Both the position numbers and the translations under genes were made by a program. From the NCBI GenBank assembly GCA_023389105.1, contig JAEWEY010000007.1, positions 44,468 to 108,467 of the forward strand: DNA of 64,000 nt, given 5' to 3'. The first letter of the stretch is position 1. Every line of letters begins with the position of its first letter. The DNA is from Pseudomonadota bacterium (GTDB taxonomy: Bacteria > Pseudomonadota > Alphaproteobacteria > Sphingomonadales > Sphingomonadaceae). The notes beneath the pieces were generated by a model. The model ran no database searches and was not told the origin of the DNA. It was given only the letters and a program-made list of their open reading frames with translations. Below are positions 1-9,191 of the stretch, one piece after another.

Positions 1-1773
1 GCGCTCGACCACCGGGTGGCGCCCCGAGTCAATTTCCAGACAAGCTTCGTCGGTCAGCTCGGGTCGGCACCAGCTGCCTTCCGCAGCGCGGTGCGCATGG
101 CTGGCCGCTACGTCGATGCGCGCGATCGCTTCGGCGGTGGCGGTGATCTGCGAGGCGGTGGTGAGTGCTTTCCGGGTAAGTTCCTCGGCGTGAGCGGCCT
201 CGGCGGCCAGTGCATGGGCGCCTGCCTCAATCACCCGGCTCGCTTCCTCGTGCAGCTCCGGCGAATTGAAGCGCACAACGCCGGCTAATGTCTGGCGATG
301 CGTAAAGCCGCTGTCTGGCTGCATCAGCCGGTCGGCGTGACGTGCGGATACCTCGACGTGGTAGCCAAGCACCGCATTGTGCCGAATCTTCAAGGAACTG
401 ATAGTGGTGGCGTCGCGATACTTGGCTTCGAGCGCGGCGATCGCACGGCGACCGTTCGAGGCAGCATCCCGCAACGCGTCGAGCTCCGCGTCATAGCCCT
501 CGGCAATGTATCCGCCCTTCGAGGCATCGAGCGGCGGTGCTGGGACGAGTGCGCGGGTGAACAAATCGGTGAGACCCGCGTGTCCGCCGAGCCTGGGCAG
601 CAACTCGTCGAGCAACGTCGGGCGGTCGGGTTGATCGCCGAGTTCCTGCTGTAGGTTTGCCGCCGCGCTGAGGCCGTCGCGCAGGAGCGCGAGATCGCGT
701 GGGCTGCCGCGGCCGGCCGCCAGCCGCGCAAGCGCGCGCGCAAAGTCCGGCAAGGCCTTCAGCGCGCTCCGTACCCGCTCCCGTCGGATTGGATCGGCGT
801 GCAGCCATGCGACAAGCGCCAGACGCTGCTCGATGGCGGAGCGATCGGTCAGCGGCGCGGCAATGTCTTCGCATAGAAGCCGTCGGCCAGCCGCAGTCTG
901 GCAGCGATCGATCTCACCCAGAAGACTACCCGCTACGGTGCCACCGACCGACTGCGTTAGCTCGAGACTTTCACGGCTGGCCGCGTCGATTGCCATGTGC
1001 CCCGCCCGCGCGATGCGGCGTGGTGCATCCAGCAGGATGCCGGCATTCTTCTGCGTTATGTCCAAGTACGACAGCAACCCGCCCACTGCTGCCAGCTCCG
1101 CCCGGCCCGGGGAGCCGAGACCATCAAGCGTTGCCAGGCCGAAGCGCGCCTTGAGTGCGCGCTCTCCGGACAGGCTGTCGAAGCCGCCCTTGCCGGCGGT
1201 CGTGCGGATGCCAGGCACCTTGTCGTCAGCAATTGTTTCGGCAGGCGACAACCGCGCCAGTTCGGCCGCCAGCTCACCTGGACCGCATGCCACCAGTTCG
1301 AAGCGCCCGGTCGAGATGTCAGCGGCAGCGACCGCCCATTCTTCGCCGGCCCGCCCGATTGCGGCCAGCCAGTTCGCCGATGCGGACTCGAGCAACGTCT
1401 CCTCGGTCAGCGTGCCGGGCGTGACCAGACGGATGATCGCGCGATCGACGAGCGCCTTCGACCCACGCGCCTTCCGTGCCTCGGCCGGACTTTCCGTCTG
1501 CTCGGCAATCGCCACGCGATGGCCCGCCTTGATCAGCCGCGCGAGGTAGGATTCCGCTGCGTGCACCGGGACACCGCACATGGGGATAGGCTCGCCAGCG
1601 TCCTCGCCGCGTTTGGTCAGCGCGATGTCCAGGCAAGCCGACGCGGCCTTCGCGTCGTCGAAGAACAGCTCGAAGAAATCGCCCATGCGGTAGAACAGCA
1701 TGGCGTCGCCGGCCTCTTCCTTGAGGCGTTTGTACTGGGCCATCATGGGCGTGGGAGCGTCGGCGCGGGCCAT
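1..1773 (-). CDS. mutS: DNA mismatch repair protein MutS (N-terminal 591 residues, cut by window edge)
   Basis: MutS recognises mismatches and small loops and starts methyl-independent or strand-directed repair. The reading frame is open from the ATG at 1773 to base 1. The N-terminus carries TPMMAQY, then LLFYRMGDFFELF-type sequence (here AMLFYRMGDFFELFFDDA), LTKRGEDAGEPIPMCGVP and the connector, lever and clamp regions. The mismatch-binding Phe lies in the MGDFFELF stretch. The visible part stops at EIDSGRHPVVER, just before the Walker A ATPase site, which must lie left of the window. It is divergent from maeB with about 90 bases between them. A second ATG lies at 1746, but the upstream ATG keeps the usual N-terminal tail. 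Identification is very secure. Confidence 0.97.
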   Translation of the reverse strand, partial: MARADAPTPMMAQYKRLKEEAGDAMLFYRMGDFFELFFDDAKAASACLDIALTKRGEDAGEPIPMCGVPVHAAESYLARLIKAGHRVAIAEQTESPAEARKARGSKALVDRAIIRLVTPGTLTEETLLESASANWLAAIGRAGEEWAVAAADISTGRFELVACGPGELAAELARLSPAETIADDKVPGIRTTAGKGGFDSLSGERALKARFGLATLDGLGSPGRAELAAVGGLLSYLDITQKNAGILLDAPRRIARAGHMAIDAASRESLELTQSVGGTVAGSLLGEIDRCQTAAGRRLLCEDIAAPLTDRSAIEQRLALVAWLHADPIRRERVRSALKALPDFARALARLAAGRGSPRDLALLRDGLSAAANLQQELGDQPDRPTLLDELLPRLGGHAGLTDLFTRALVPAPPLDASKGGYIAEGYDAELDALRDAASNGRRAIAALEAKYRDATTISSLKIRHNAVLGYHVEVSARHADRLMQPDSGFTHRQTLAGVVRFNSPELHEEASRVIEAGAHALAAEAAHAEELTRKALTTASQITATAEAIARIDVAASHAHRAAEGSWCRPELTDEACLEIDSGRHPVVER

Positions 1774-1864
1774 GGCGAAACCGTAGCCGCTGCATCGCCG
1801 CCAATCGACCCTTCATTGCGCGCGAGCGTGACTCTTGCGCGGCGAGCGGTCTAAGGCCCGCAGC

Positions 1865-4171
1865 ATGTCGGAGAGCAACGTCAAATATACCGAGCAGGAA
1901 GCGCTCGACTTTCACTCGCGCGGCCGGTCGGGGAAGCTGGAGATCGTCGCCACCAAGCCGATGGCCACGCAGCGCGATCTGAGCCTGGCCTATTCGCCCG
2001 GCGTTGCCGTGCCGGTCCGCGCGATCGCCGAAAATCCGACCTGCGCCTACGACTTCACCGCAAAGGGAAACCTAGTCGCGGTCATCTCGAACGGCACCGC
2101 GATCTTGGGTCTCGGAAACCTCGGGGCGCTAGCCTCGAAGCCGGTGATGGAAGGCAAGGCGGTGCTGTTCAAGCGCTTCGCCGATGTCGACGCCATCGAC
2201 ATTGAGGTGAAGACCGAAGACGCGCAGCGCTTCATTGACGCGGTCGAGCTGCTGGAGCCGAGTTTCGGCGGGATCAACCTCGAGGACATTGCCGCGCCCG
2301 ACTGCTTCATTATCGAGCAGACGCTGCGCGAGCGGATGAATATCCCGGTCTTCCACGACGACCAGCACGGCACCGCGATCATTACCGCCGCCGGCCTCAT
2401 CAACGCGTGCCTGCTGACCGGCCGCGACCTCGCCGATATCAAGGTGGCGGTGAATGGCGCCGGTGCCGCAGCGATCGCCTGCACCGAGCTGATCAAGGCG
2501 ATGGGCGTCCGCGGGGACAATGTCCTGATGTGCGACCGCAAGGGCGTCATCCACAAAGGGCGTGACGACCTCGATCAGTGGAAATCGGCGCATGCAGTCG
2601 AGACCGACAAGCGTACGCTGGCCGATGCGGTCGACGGCGCGGACGTGTTCCTCGGCCTGTCGGCAGCGGGCGCGCTGAAGCCTGAGATGGTGAAGACCAT
2701 GGCCAAGGAGCCGATCATCTTCGCCATGGCCAATCCGGACCCGGAAATCTGGCCGCCCGATGCGCAGGCGGCGCGGCCCGACGCGATCATCGCTACCGGT
2801 CGCTCGGACTTCCCGAACCAGGTCAACAACGTCCTCGGTTTCCCCTTCATCTTCCGCGGCGCGCTCGACGTCCGAGCGACGGCGATCAACGACGCGATGA
2901 AGATTGCTGCCGCCGAGGCACTGGCGGAGCTGGCGCGCGAGCCCGTTCCGGAAGAAGTCGCAGCAGCCTACGGCGGGCGTTCGCACAGCTTCGGACGCGA
3001 TTACATTATCCCGGCGCCGTTCGATCCCCGGTTGATGGAAGTGGTTGCATCGGCGGTTGCGGAAGCAGCGGTAAAGAGCGGCGTCGCGCAGCGGCCAATC
3101 CCGGACATGGCAGCCTATCGCCGCCAGCTCAGTGGACGCCTCAACCCGACGGTCGCGGTCATGAGCCTGGCGTATGAAAATGCGCGGCAGAACCCGAAGC
3201 GTGTCCTGTTCGCCGAAGGTGAGGAGCCGAACGTCCTCCGCGCCGCAATCGCGTTCAAGGAAGCCGGTTACGGGACGCCCGTGCTGGTCGGGCGCGACGA
3301 TGTTTATGACCAGCTCAAGGAGATGGGCGTCGAGAACCCGAAAGATTTCGAGGTTCTCAACAGCCGCAATTCGCCCCTTGTCGGACGCGCGGTCGACTAC
3401 ATCTACGCCAAGCACCAACGCCACGGCATGCTGCGCCGCGAGGTCGAGCGGCTGGTCAATCAAGACCGCAATTATTTCGCCGCGGCGATGCTGGCGATCG
3501 GCGAAGCGGATGCGATGATCACCGGCACTACGCGCCCCTTCAGCCAGTCGCTGAAGCAGGTGCGGCTGGTGATCGAGGACGAACCCGACGCGACGCCGTT
3601 CGGCGTCAACGTCATCGTCGGCCGCAACCACACGATCCTGATCGCAGACACGGCGGTGACCGAGCGCCCGACCGCCGAGCAATATGCGGCGATTGCGCTG
3701 CGCTCGTCGGCCTTCGCGCGTCGGATGGGGATCGAGCCGCGCGTGGCGTTCATCAGCTACACGACGTTCGGCAACCCGCCGGGCATGCACGTCGAAGGGC
3801 TGCGAGACGCGGTGTCGATCCTCGACGGGTTCAATGCCGATTTCGAATATGAAGGCGAAATGGCGCCCGACGTCGCGCTCAATTACGAAATGCAGAAGCG
3901 CTACTACCCGTTCTCGCGTCTTTCGGGGCCGGCCACCATTCTGGTCATGCCGGGCCTGCAGTCGGCCAGCCTGTCGACCAAGCTGTTGCGCGAGCTAGGC
4001 GGCGAGAGCGTCCTCGGACCTTACATGCTGGGCCTGGAGCATCCGGTGCAGATCGCGCCGATGACGGCGAGCGCATCCGATCTTGTCATGCTGGCGGTGC
4101 TGGCCGGCGGCGACGCGCATGCGCGACACCAGCGGGTGAAGGCCCGGACTAGATCCGCTCGACGGAGCTGA
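1865..4171 (+). CDS. maeB: NADP-dependent malic enzyme with C-terminal phosphotransacetylase-like domain
   Basis: The enzyme oxidatively decarboxylates malate to pyruvate with reduction of NADP, linking the TCA cycle to gluconeogenic precursors and NADPH. The 768-residue product has a malic enzyme half (about 1-430) with the FHDDQHGTAI metal and substrate motif and the NGAGAAAIAC nucleotide-binding loop. A phosphotransacetylase-like half (about 440-765) follows; in this family it is usually regulatory and binds acetyl-CoA rather than acting as an enzyme. The ATG at 1865 (MSESNVKYTEQEALDFH) fits the family; an in-frame ATG at 1835 only adds ten unlikely residues. The 3' end overlaps the convergent rsh gene by 23 bases, and the last 20 or so residues are Arg-rich and unlike the usual family end. 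Confidence 0.96.
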   Translation: MSESNVKYTEQEALDFHSRGRSGKLEIVATKPMATQRDLSLAYSPGVAVPVRAIAENPTCAYDFTAKGNLVAVISNGTAILGLGNLGALASKPVMEGKAVLFKRFADVDAIDIEVKTEDAQRFIDAVELLEPSFGGINLEDIAAPDCFIIEQTLRERMNIPVFHDDQHGTAIITAAGLINACLLTGRDLADIKVAVNGAGAAAIACTELIKAMGVRGDNVLMCDRKGVIHKGRDDLDQWKSAHAVETDKRTLADAVDGADVFLGLSAAGALKPEMVKTMAKEPIIFAMANPDPEIWPPDAQAARPDAIIATGRSDFPNQVNNVLGFPFIFRGALDVRATAINDAMKIAAAEALAELAREPVPEEVAAAYGGRSHSFGRDYIIPAPFDPRLMEVVASAVAEAAVKSGVAQRPIPDMAAYRRQLSGRLNPTVAVMSLAYENARQNPKRVLFAEGEEPNVLRAAIAFKEAGYGTPVLVGRDDVYDQLKEMGVENPKDFEVLNSRNSPLVGRAVDYIYAKHQRHGMLRREVERLVNQDRNYFAAAMLAIGEADAMITGTTRPFSQSLKQVRLVIEDEPDATPFGVNVIVGRNHTILIADTAVTERPTAEQYAAIALRSSAFARRMGIEPRVAFISYTTFGNPPGMHVEGLRDAVSILDGFNADFEYEGEMAPDVALNYEMQKRYYPFSRLSGPATILVMPGLQSASLSTKLLRELGGESVLGPYMLGLEHPVQIAPMTASASDLVMLAVLAGGDAHARHQRVKARTRSARRS

Positions 4172-6239
4172 TCGGTTCCGCATCGCGCAGCGCCGCGATG
4201 ATGGCGTGCAAGTGCGCGAGGTCGTGAACTTCGATGTCGAGGTGAAACGTCTGGAAGCTGCCGTCGCGATGCGTCAGCTGAAGGTTGATGATGTTTGCGT
4301 GCTTGGCGCCGAGGATGCTCGACATCGTGCCGAGCGCGCCAGGAATGTCGCGCAGGATGATCGCCAGCCGCGCCGCGCCGCCATCCGATCCCTCGCCCCA
4401 GCTGAGGTCCAGCCAGTCGGCGTCGACCCCGCTCGCCAGCGTGTCGCAACCGATAACGTGGACCTCGATTTCCTCGTCCTCGCGGCGAAGACCGACGATG
4501 CGGTCGCCCGGGATCGGGTGGCAGCATTGGGCGAGGTGATAGGCAACGCCGGGCGTCAGACCCTTGATCGAGATTGCCTGGCGCTGGCCGAGCGGTCGCG
4601 GGGCGACGTCTCCGCCGGCTGAACCCGGCATCAGCGTTTCCATCAGGTCTTCGTCGCTCACCCGCTTGCGCGCGATGGCGATCATCAGCTCATCCTGATT
4701 CTCGATCTTCAGCTTCTTGAGCGCGCGCTTCAGCGCATCCTTGTCGAGCTCGGCAGGCAGGCGCGCGACGATCTCGTCGTAAATCTTCCGGCCGAGCTGG
4801 ATGGTCTCGTCGCGTTCCTTGTGACGCACGAAGCGGCGCACGCCGGACCGTGCCTTGCCGGTGGTCACGAAGCGCAGCCAGCTCGGCTGCGGGTGCTGCG
4901 CCTCGGACGCGAGAATTTCGACCTGGTCGCCATTCTCCAGCATCGTCCGCAGCGGCACCACGCGGCCGTTGACCTTGGCGCCCACGGTGCGGTCGCCGAG
5001 GTCGGTGTGTACCGCATAAGCGAAATCCACCGGCGTCGCGCCCTTGGGCAGCTGGATCAATTCACCCTTCGGCGTGAAGGCAAAGATGCGATCCTGATAC
5101 ATCGCCATCCGCGTATGCTCGAGCAGCTCTTCCGGACTGTCGGCATGGTCGAGGATTTCGACGAGGTCATCGACCCACGGGATGGTCAGCTCGCCCTGCG
5201 GTTTGCCTTCCTTGTAGGCCCAGTGCGCGGCCAGACCCCGCTCGGCCTGCTCGTGCATCTCACGGCTGCGGATCTGGATTTCGATCCGCATCTTCGAATC
5301 GTGAATAACCGACGTGTGCAGCGAGCGGTAGCCGTTGCGCTTGGGCGTAGAGATGTAATCCTTGAAACGCCCCGGAACCATCGGCCAGCGGCTGTGGATC
5401 AGCCCGAGCGCGCGGTAGCATTCGGCCACGTCGTCGACGATCACGCGGAAGGCCATGACGTCCGACAATTGCTCGAAGCTGATGTGCCGCTCGGCCATCT
5501 TCTTCCAGATCGAATAGGGATGCTTCTGACGGCCGAAAACTTCGGCCTCCAGACCATTGTCGGCGAGGTACAGCTGCAGGCCAAGGCCGATGCGGCTGAC
5601 GAGATCGCCGCCTGCCTGCGTCAGTTGCTCGAGCCGCCGCATGATCGAGGCGTAGGCGTCGGGTTCCAGCTCGCGGAACGCCAGCGTCTGCATCTCGGTC
5701 ATCATCTCGTACATGCCGATGCGCTCGGCGAGCGGCGCGTAGATATCCATCGTCTCGCGCGCGATGCGGCGGCGCTTCTCTTCGGACTTGATGTGATAGA
5801 GCGTCCGCATGTTGTGCAGCCGGTCGGCGAGCTTCACCAGCAGCACCCGGATGTCGTCGCTCAGCGCCAGCAGGAACTTTCGAAGGTTCTCCGCGGCGCG
5901 CTCGTTCTCCGACTGCGCCTCGATCTTGCTGAGCTTGGTCACGCCATCCACAAGCCGCGCGACGTCCGTCCCGAACAGTTTCTCGATCTGTTGCGGCGTC
6001 GCCAGCGTGTCCTCGATCGTGTCGTGGAGAATCGCGGTGGCGATCGTCTGGTCATCGAGCTTGAGATCGGTCAGGATCCCCGCGACCTCGATCGGATGGC
6101 TGAAATAGGGGTCGCCGGAGGCGCGCTTCTGGGTGCCATGCGCCTGCATCGAGAAGACGTAGGCCCGATTGATCAGCCCCTCGTCCGCATCGGGATCGTA
6201 GGAGCGGACTTTCTCGACCAGCTCATATTGCCTCAGCAC
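4149..6239 (-). CDS. rsh: Bifunctional (p)ppGpp synthetase/hydrolase (RelA/SpoT homologue)
   Basis: This single Rsh enzyme makes and degrades the alarmone (p)ppGpp and so controls the stringent response. Domain order is HD hydrolase (ILHDTIEDT, the HD metal site, residues about 45-200), RelA-type synthetase (with NGYRSLHT), TGS (about 390-450, IFAFTPKGELIQLP), a conserved cysteine region (HLAQCCHPIPGD) and a C-terminal ACT domain (LRDIPGALGTMSSILG). Because both HD and synthetase motifs look intact, it should be bifunctional, as is usual in alphaproteobacteria that carry one long Rsh. The preferred start is the GTG at 6239, giving MLRQYELVEKV at the N-terminus as in relatives; an ATG at 6275 would add 12 residues. 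No strong ribosome-binding site decides between them. Confidence 0.95.
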   Translation of the reverse strand: MLRQYELVEKVRSYDPDADEGLINRAYVFSMQAHGTQKRASGDPYFSHPIEVAGILTDLKLDDQTIATAILHDTIEDTLATPQQIEKLFGTDVARLVDGVTKLSKIEAQSENERAAENLRKFLLALSDDIRVLLVKLADRLHNMRTLYHIKSEEKRRRIARETMDIYAPLAERIGMYEMMTEMQTLAFRELEPDAYASIMRRLEQLTQAGGDLVSRIGLGLQLYLADNGLEAEVFGRQKHPYSIWKKMAERHISFEQLSDVMAFRVIVDDVAECYRALGLIHSRWPMVPGRFKDYISTPKRNGYRSLHTSVIHDSKMRIEIQIRSREMHEQAERGLAAHWAYKEGKPQGELTIPWVDDLVEILDHADSPEELLEHTRMAMYQDRIFAFTPKGELIQLPKGATPVDFAYAVHTDLGDRTVGAKVNGRVVPLRTMLENGDQVEILASEAQHPQPSWLRFVTTGKARSGVRRFVRHKERDETIQLGRKIYDEIVARLPAELDKDALKRALKKLKIENQDELMIAIARKRVSDEDLMETLMPGSAGGDVAPRPLGQRQAISIKGLTPGVAYHLAQCCHPIPGDRIVGLRREDEEIEVHVIGCDTLASGVDADWLDLSWGEGSDGGAARLAIILRDIPGALGTMSSILGAKHANIINLQLTHRDGSFQTFHLDIEVHDLAHLHAIIAALRDAEPISSVERI

Positions 6240-6289
6240 CGTTCTAAGATGAGGGGAGCCGGCGCCTTTGTGCAAGTGCGAAAGAACAA

Positions 6290-6306
6290 AGTTGCGCGAA
6301 GCAACT
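6290..6306. promoter_or_regulatory. Candidate operator: 6-bp inverted repeat upstream of the HxlR gene
   Basis: AGTTGC and GCAACT arms are separated by five bases in the divergent gap between rsh and the HxlR-type regulator. HxlR proteins are dimeric winged-helix regulators and often bind a dyad in their own promoter. The assignment rests on symmetry and position only. Confidence 0.35.
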
Positions 6307-6356
6307 GTCTTTGATGCAGTTTTTGTGCTTCAAATCGAGTCTCTGGGGAGACGCGT

Positions 6357-6851
6357 ATGCCGGGTGACACACTGACGGCGGGTATCGATTCATTTCGACA
6401 GGCCGCGCTTGCCTGTCCGCTCCCGGCAGCGGTCGAGCTGATCGGTGAAAAATGGGCGTTCCTGATCCTTCGCGGCGCTCTCAACGGGCTCAAGCATTTC
6501 GAAGAGTTTCAGGCCGGGCTCGGCATTGCCCGCAATATCCTGTCCGACCGGCTCGGCAAGCTCGTCGCGGGCGGAATCCTCGACCGCGAGGCCGACCCCA
6601 ATGACGGGCGGCGGGTAATCTATACCCTTTCGGCCAAGGGCGAGGACCTGCTGCCCGTGGTGCTCGCGCTGCGGCAATGGGGGGAGAAGTGGGGCTATGG
6701 GACGATGGATTTGGCGCTGGCCGACCAACGCGATCGCAAGCCCGTCCGCCGTATCTGCGTGCTGTCGCATGACGGCCGCGAATTAAGCCTCAACGACCTG
6801 ACGTGGATCGAGCGCAAGGGCGAGGCACATCTCCGCACGGCGGCGGAGTGA
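6357..6851 (+). CDS. HxlR-family winged-helix transcriptional regulator
   Basis: The 164-residue protein has the HxlR layout: an N-terminal cysteine (ALACPLPAAVELIGEKWAF), the winged helix with ILRGALNGLKHFEEF and NILSDRLGKLVAGGIL, and the wing DGRRVIYTLSAKG. Members with this Cys often respond to redox or electrophile stress, which is possible here but not shown. The extra 50-residue C-terminal tail after the wing (WGYGTMDLALADQRDRKPVR) is typical of a longer HxlR subgroup. A GGGGAGA ribosome-binding site precedes the ATG. It is divergent from rsh; its stop codon directly abuts the stop of the convergent exoribonuclease gene. Its target genes cannot be named from this window. Confidence 0.9.
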   Translation: MPGDTLTAGIDSFRQAALACPLPAAVELIGEKWAFLILRGALNGLKHFEEFQAGLGIARNILSDRLGKLVAGGILDREADPNDGRRVIYTLSAKGEDLLPVVLALRQWGEKWGYGTMDLALADQRDRKPVRRICVLSHDGRELSLNDLTWIERKGEAHLRTAAE

Positions 6852-7301
6852 TCACTCCATCCCGAGGATGTGGTCGCGCAACGCTCGCGCGTCGTGCAGC
6901 GCGTTGTGCGGCACCCGGCTGTTTGCCGCGGTGCTAAAGCCGCCCAGCGGCAGGAACTGAAAGCGCATCGAGGGGACTTCGACCATCTTTCCCGGACCCG
7001 TGACCAGCAGCGCGCTGAACTGTGCAATATCTTCCGGCCAGTCGGCAACGACCAACGGTTCAGGATCGCCGGACAGATAGTGGGCGACGGTTCGCGCGGC
7101 GTCATCGCGGCTCATTCGCGGTGACCGATGACTTTCCGGGACCATGTCCAGGTAAGGCAGCACGTGACGCTCTACCCAGAGGTCCAGATCGCCGTCCCAT
7201 GCGAGGGTGAGATAGAGTTCCTCCCCGTCGTCAGGCACCAGCGCGAGGCTGAGCAATGCGCCGCCCCAGCCGTTATATTCGGTATCGAGGAAGTAACGCA
7301 T
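6852..7301 (-). CDS. Rv2179c-like 3'-5' exoribonuclease domain protein
   Basis: The 149-residue protein begins MRYFLDTEYNGWGG, where D and E of DTE match the first acidic pair of DEDD nucleases, and ends with PHNALHDARALRDHI, matching the HNALDDA metal/catalytic block. The middle contains VVADWPEDIAQF, which supplies the second conserved Asp. This layout fits the small Rv2179c-like family of 3'-5' exoribonucleases. The ATG at 7301 starts exactly at the first nuclease strand; an upstream ATG at 7379 would add 26 residues overlapping the promoter of the divergent peptidase gene. It lies head-to-head with the M20 peptidase and tail-to-tail with the HxlR gene. Substrate is unknown. Confidence 0.78.
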   Translation of the reverse strand: MRYFLDTEYNGWGGALLSLALVPDDGEELYLTLAWDGDLDLWVERHVLPYLDMVPESHRSPRMSRDDAARTVAHYLSGDPEPLVVADWPEDIAQFSALLVTGPGKMVEVPSMRFQFLPLGGFSTAANSRVPHNALHDARALRDHILGME

Positions 7302-7366
7302 CGGGCGTCTCTGGACGAGCGCCGCCGAACGTTCCAGTCTCCGCAATCCAACAGGGGGAATCATCG

Positions 7367-8869
7367 ATGCGAATTGCAATGTTGCTTGGCGGCGTGGCTT
7401 TCATGGCGGCGGGGGCGCTTCCGGCGAAAACGCCCGACCGCGCGCGGATCGCGGCGACGGTGGCGCAGCGGCACGACGCCACGGTGAAGGCACTGCAGGA
7501 CTGGATCGCGCTGCCGACCATTGCTGCAGAAAAGAGGAACGTCAGCCAGGGCGCTGAATATATGCGCAAGCTCGCGCGGGACGCGGGCTTCCAGCAAGCG
7601 AAGATCATTCCCACCGACGGTGTGCCCGGCGTGTTCGCAACCCTGGACGCGGGTGCGAAAACGACGGTCGGCATCTACTTCATGTACGACGTAAAGCAGT
7701 TCGACCCGGCTGAATGGAGCAGCCCACCGCTCGAAGGCCGCCTGGTCGACCGGCCGGGCGAGGGGCAGGTCATGGTCGGTCGCGGCGCCAGCAACCAGAA
7801 GGGGCCCGAAATGGCCTTTCTCGCGGCGGTGAAAGCCTTCCAGGCGAGTGGACGCAAGCTGCCGGTGAACCTCGTGCTGGTCGCCGAAGGCGAAGAGGAG
7901 GTGGCCTCGACCAATTTCGCGCAGGTGGTGGCCAACCCCGAAGTCCGGGCTGCGCTTTCCAAAACGGTTGGCGTGTTCATCCCGGAATCGGGGCAGTCGA
8001 AGGATGGCAGCGCAAACATCGTGCTCGGCGCCAAGGGCGCGGTCGAGTTCCAGATGGTCGTCGGTGGCGAGACATCGGACAAATATCCGAAGGCGGACCT
8101 GCATTCCTCCAACTATGCGCGGATCGAGAACCCGGCGTGGCGGCTGGTGAAAGCGCTCAACACCCTGGTCGCGGATGACGGGCACACGCCGGCGATCGAC
8201 GGGTGGTTCGAGCATGTTCGTCCGCTAACCGCCCGCCAGAAGCAGCTGATCGCCGAGGGTGCGGCCCGCAATCCGGAGGCACAGGTCAAGCAGCAGCTCG
8301 GCGTCGGGCGGTGGATCAATAACGAGCCCTACGTGACCAGCCTCGAACGGTTCGTGTCGCAGCCCACAGTCAACATTCAGGGTCTTGTGAGCGGTTACAC
8401 CGGGCCGCAGGGCAAGACGGTGCTGCCGTCACGCGCCGAGGCGAAGCTCGAGTTTCGGCTGGTGCCTGACCAGACCAAGGAAGAGGCGGTGGCCAAGTTG
8501 AAGGCGCATCTCGCCAAACGCGACTTCGACGACGTGCGGGTGACGATTTCGGGCGGCTACGGGCCGAACGAGAGCGATGAGAACAGCGTCCTCGTCCGCG
8601 CCCAGAAACGGTTCTTCGACGACGCCAAGATTCCCTACTCGATCAGTCCCCGCAGCGCGGGAAGCTGGCCAGGCGTAATCTTCACCGCCGCGCCGCTCAG
8701 CCTGCCCGCTTCGCGCTTCGGCACCGGCCGCGGCGGCGGTGCGCACGCGCCCAACGAGTGGTTCCTGATCAAGAGCGCGGATCCGAAGGTGAACGGGCTG
8801 GACGAGGCGTCGATGGCGTTCGTCGACTTCCTCTACGTCATCGCCGACGAGGCAAACCGCAAAAGGTAG
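7367..8869 (+). CDS. Exported M20-family peptidase homologue with altered metal-binding residues
   Basis: The 500-residue product has a Sec signal peptide (residues 1 to about 20, cleavage near GALPA) and an M20 fold: a catalytic half, a lid domain (about 235-390) and a second catalytic segment. The catalytic glutamate pair is present in AEGEEEVAS, and the last metal His in GGGAHAPNEW. The usual GHxD motif instead reads YFMYD (residues 104-108), so the metal His is Met106, and the usual DDKG reads NQKG (143-146). At least one metal ligand set is therefore changed. The gene may encode a peptidase with one metal, a different hydrolase, or an inactive relative. An AGGGGGA ribosome-binding site precedes the ATG. 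It is head-to-head with the exoribonuclease gene. Confidence 0.85.
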   Translation: MRIAMLLGGVAFMAAGALPAKTPDRARIAATVAQRHDATVKALQDWIALPTIAAEKRNVSQGAEYMRKLARDAGFQQAKIIPTDGVPGVFATLDAGAKTTVGIYFMYDVKQFDPAEWSSPPLEGRLVDRPGEGQVMVGRGASNQKGPEMAFLAAVKAFQASGRKLPVNLVLVAEGEEEVASTNFAQVVANPEVRAALSKTVGVFIPESGQSKDGSANIVLGAKGAVEFQMVVGGETSDKYPKADLHSSNYARIENPAWRLVKALNTLVADDGHTPAIDGWFEHVRPLTARQKQLIAEGAARNPEAQVKQQLGVGRWINNEPYVTSLERFVSQPTVNIQGLVSGYTGPQGKTVLPSRAEAKLEFRLVPDQTKEEAVAKLKAHLAKRDFDDVRVTISGGYGPNESDENSVLVRAQKRFFDDAKIPYSISPRSAGSWPGVIFTAAPLSLPASRFGTGRGGGAHAPNEWFLIKSADPKVNGLDEASMAFVDFLYVIADEANRKR

Positions 8870-8872
8870 CGC

Positions 8873-9166
8873 CTAGCGCGGCTGCGCGCCGCAGGTGTCG
8901 GTCGGTAGCGCTCGGCCTTTGCGGCAGCGCTCCAGCATTGCCCGATACTGCTTGCCGCGTTCCTCGTCCTGCTTGCGAAGCTCGCGCCCGCGCTTCTCGT
9001 CGGCTTCCGACTGGCTCGTGGTGGCTGCATCGACGCCGGCCGAGACCGCCTTGACCGGAAGGGTCGCCACATCGACGGCGGTCTTGGCGATCGTGCCGAC
9101 GACGCAGCCCGTCAGGGCGAAGGGAAGAGCCAACAGGACGAACACATTACGCATGAGGGTCGTCAT
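8873..9166 (-). CDS. Small hypothetical lipoprotein
   Basis: The 97-residue product starts with a hydrophobic signal (MRNVFVLLALPFALTGC) whose LTGC end is a lipobox, so Cys21 should be lipidated. The mature part has a helical stretch (GTIAKTAVDVATLPVKAVSAG) and a charged region rich in Arg, Lys and Glu. Two cysteines near the C-terminus (ERCRKG and TDTCGA) could form a disulfide. An in-frame ATG at 9154 (MRNVF) may be the real start. The family resembles short lipoproteins common in sphingomonads, but I do not recognise a function. It is convergent with the M20 gene, with three bases between the two stop codons. Confidence 0.72.
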   Translation of the reverse strand: MTTLMRNVFVLLALPFALTGCVVGTIAKTAVDVATLPVKAVSAGVDAATTSQSEADEKRGRELRKQDEERGKQYRAMLERCRKGRALPTDTCGAQPR

Positions 9167-9191
9167 GCCCGCCTCGCCGGCTCGTGCAACA

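Noticed and set aside
2129..3790. A 553-codon open frame on the minus strand opposite maeB
   Set aside because: It is antisense to the malic enzyme, rich in His, Arg and Asp as expected of a mirror frame in high-GC coding DNA, and shows no family motif.
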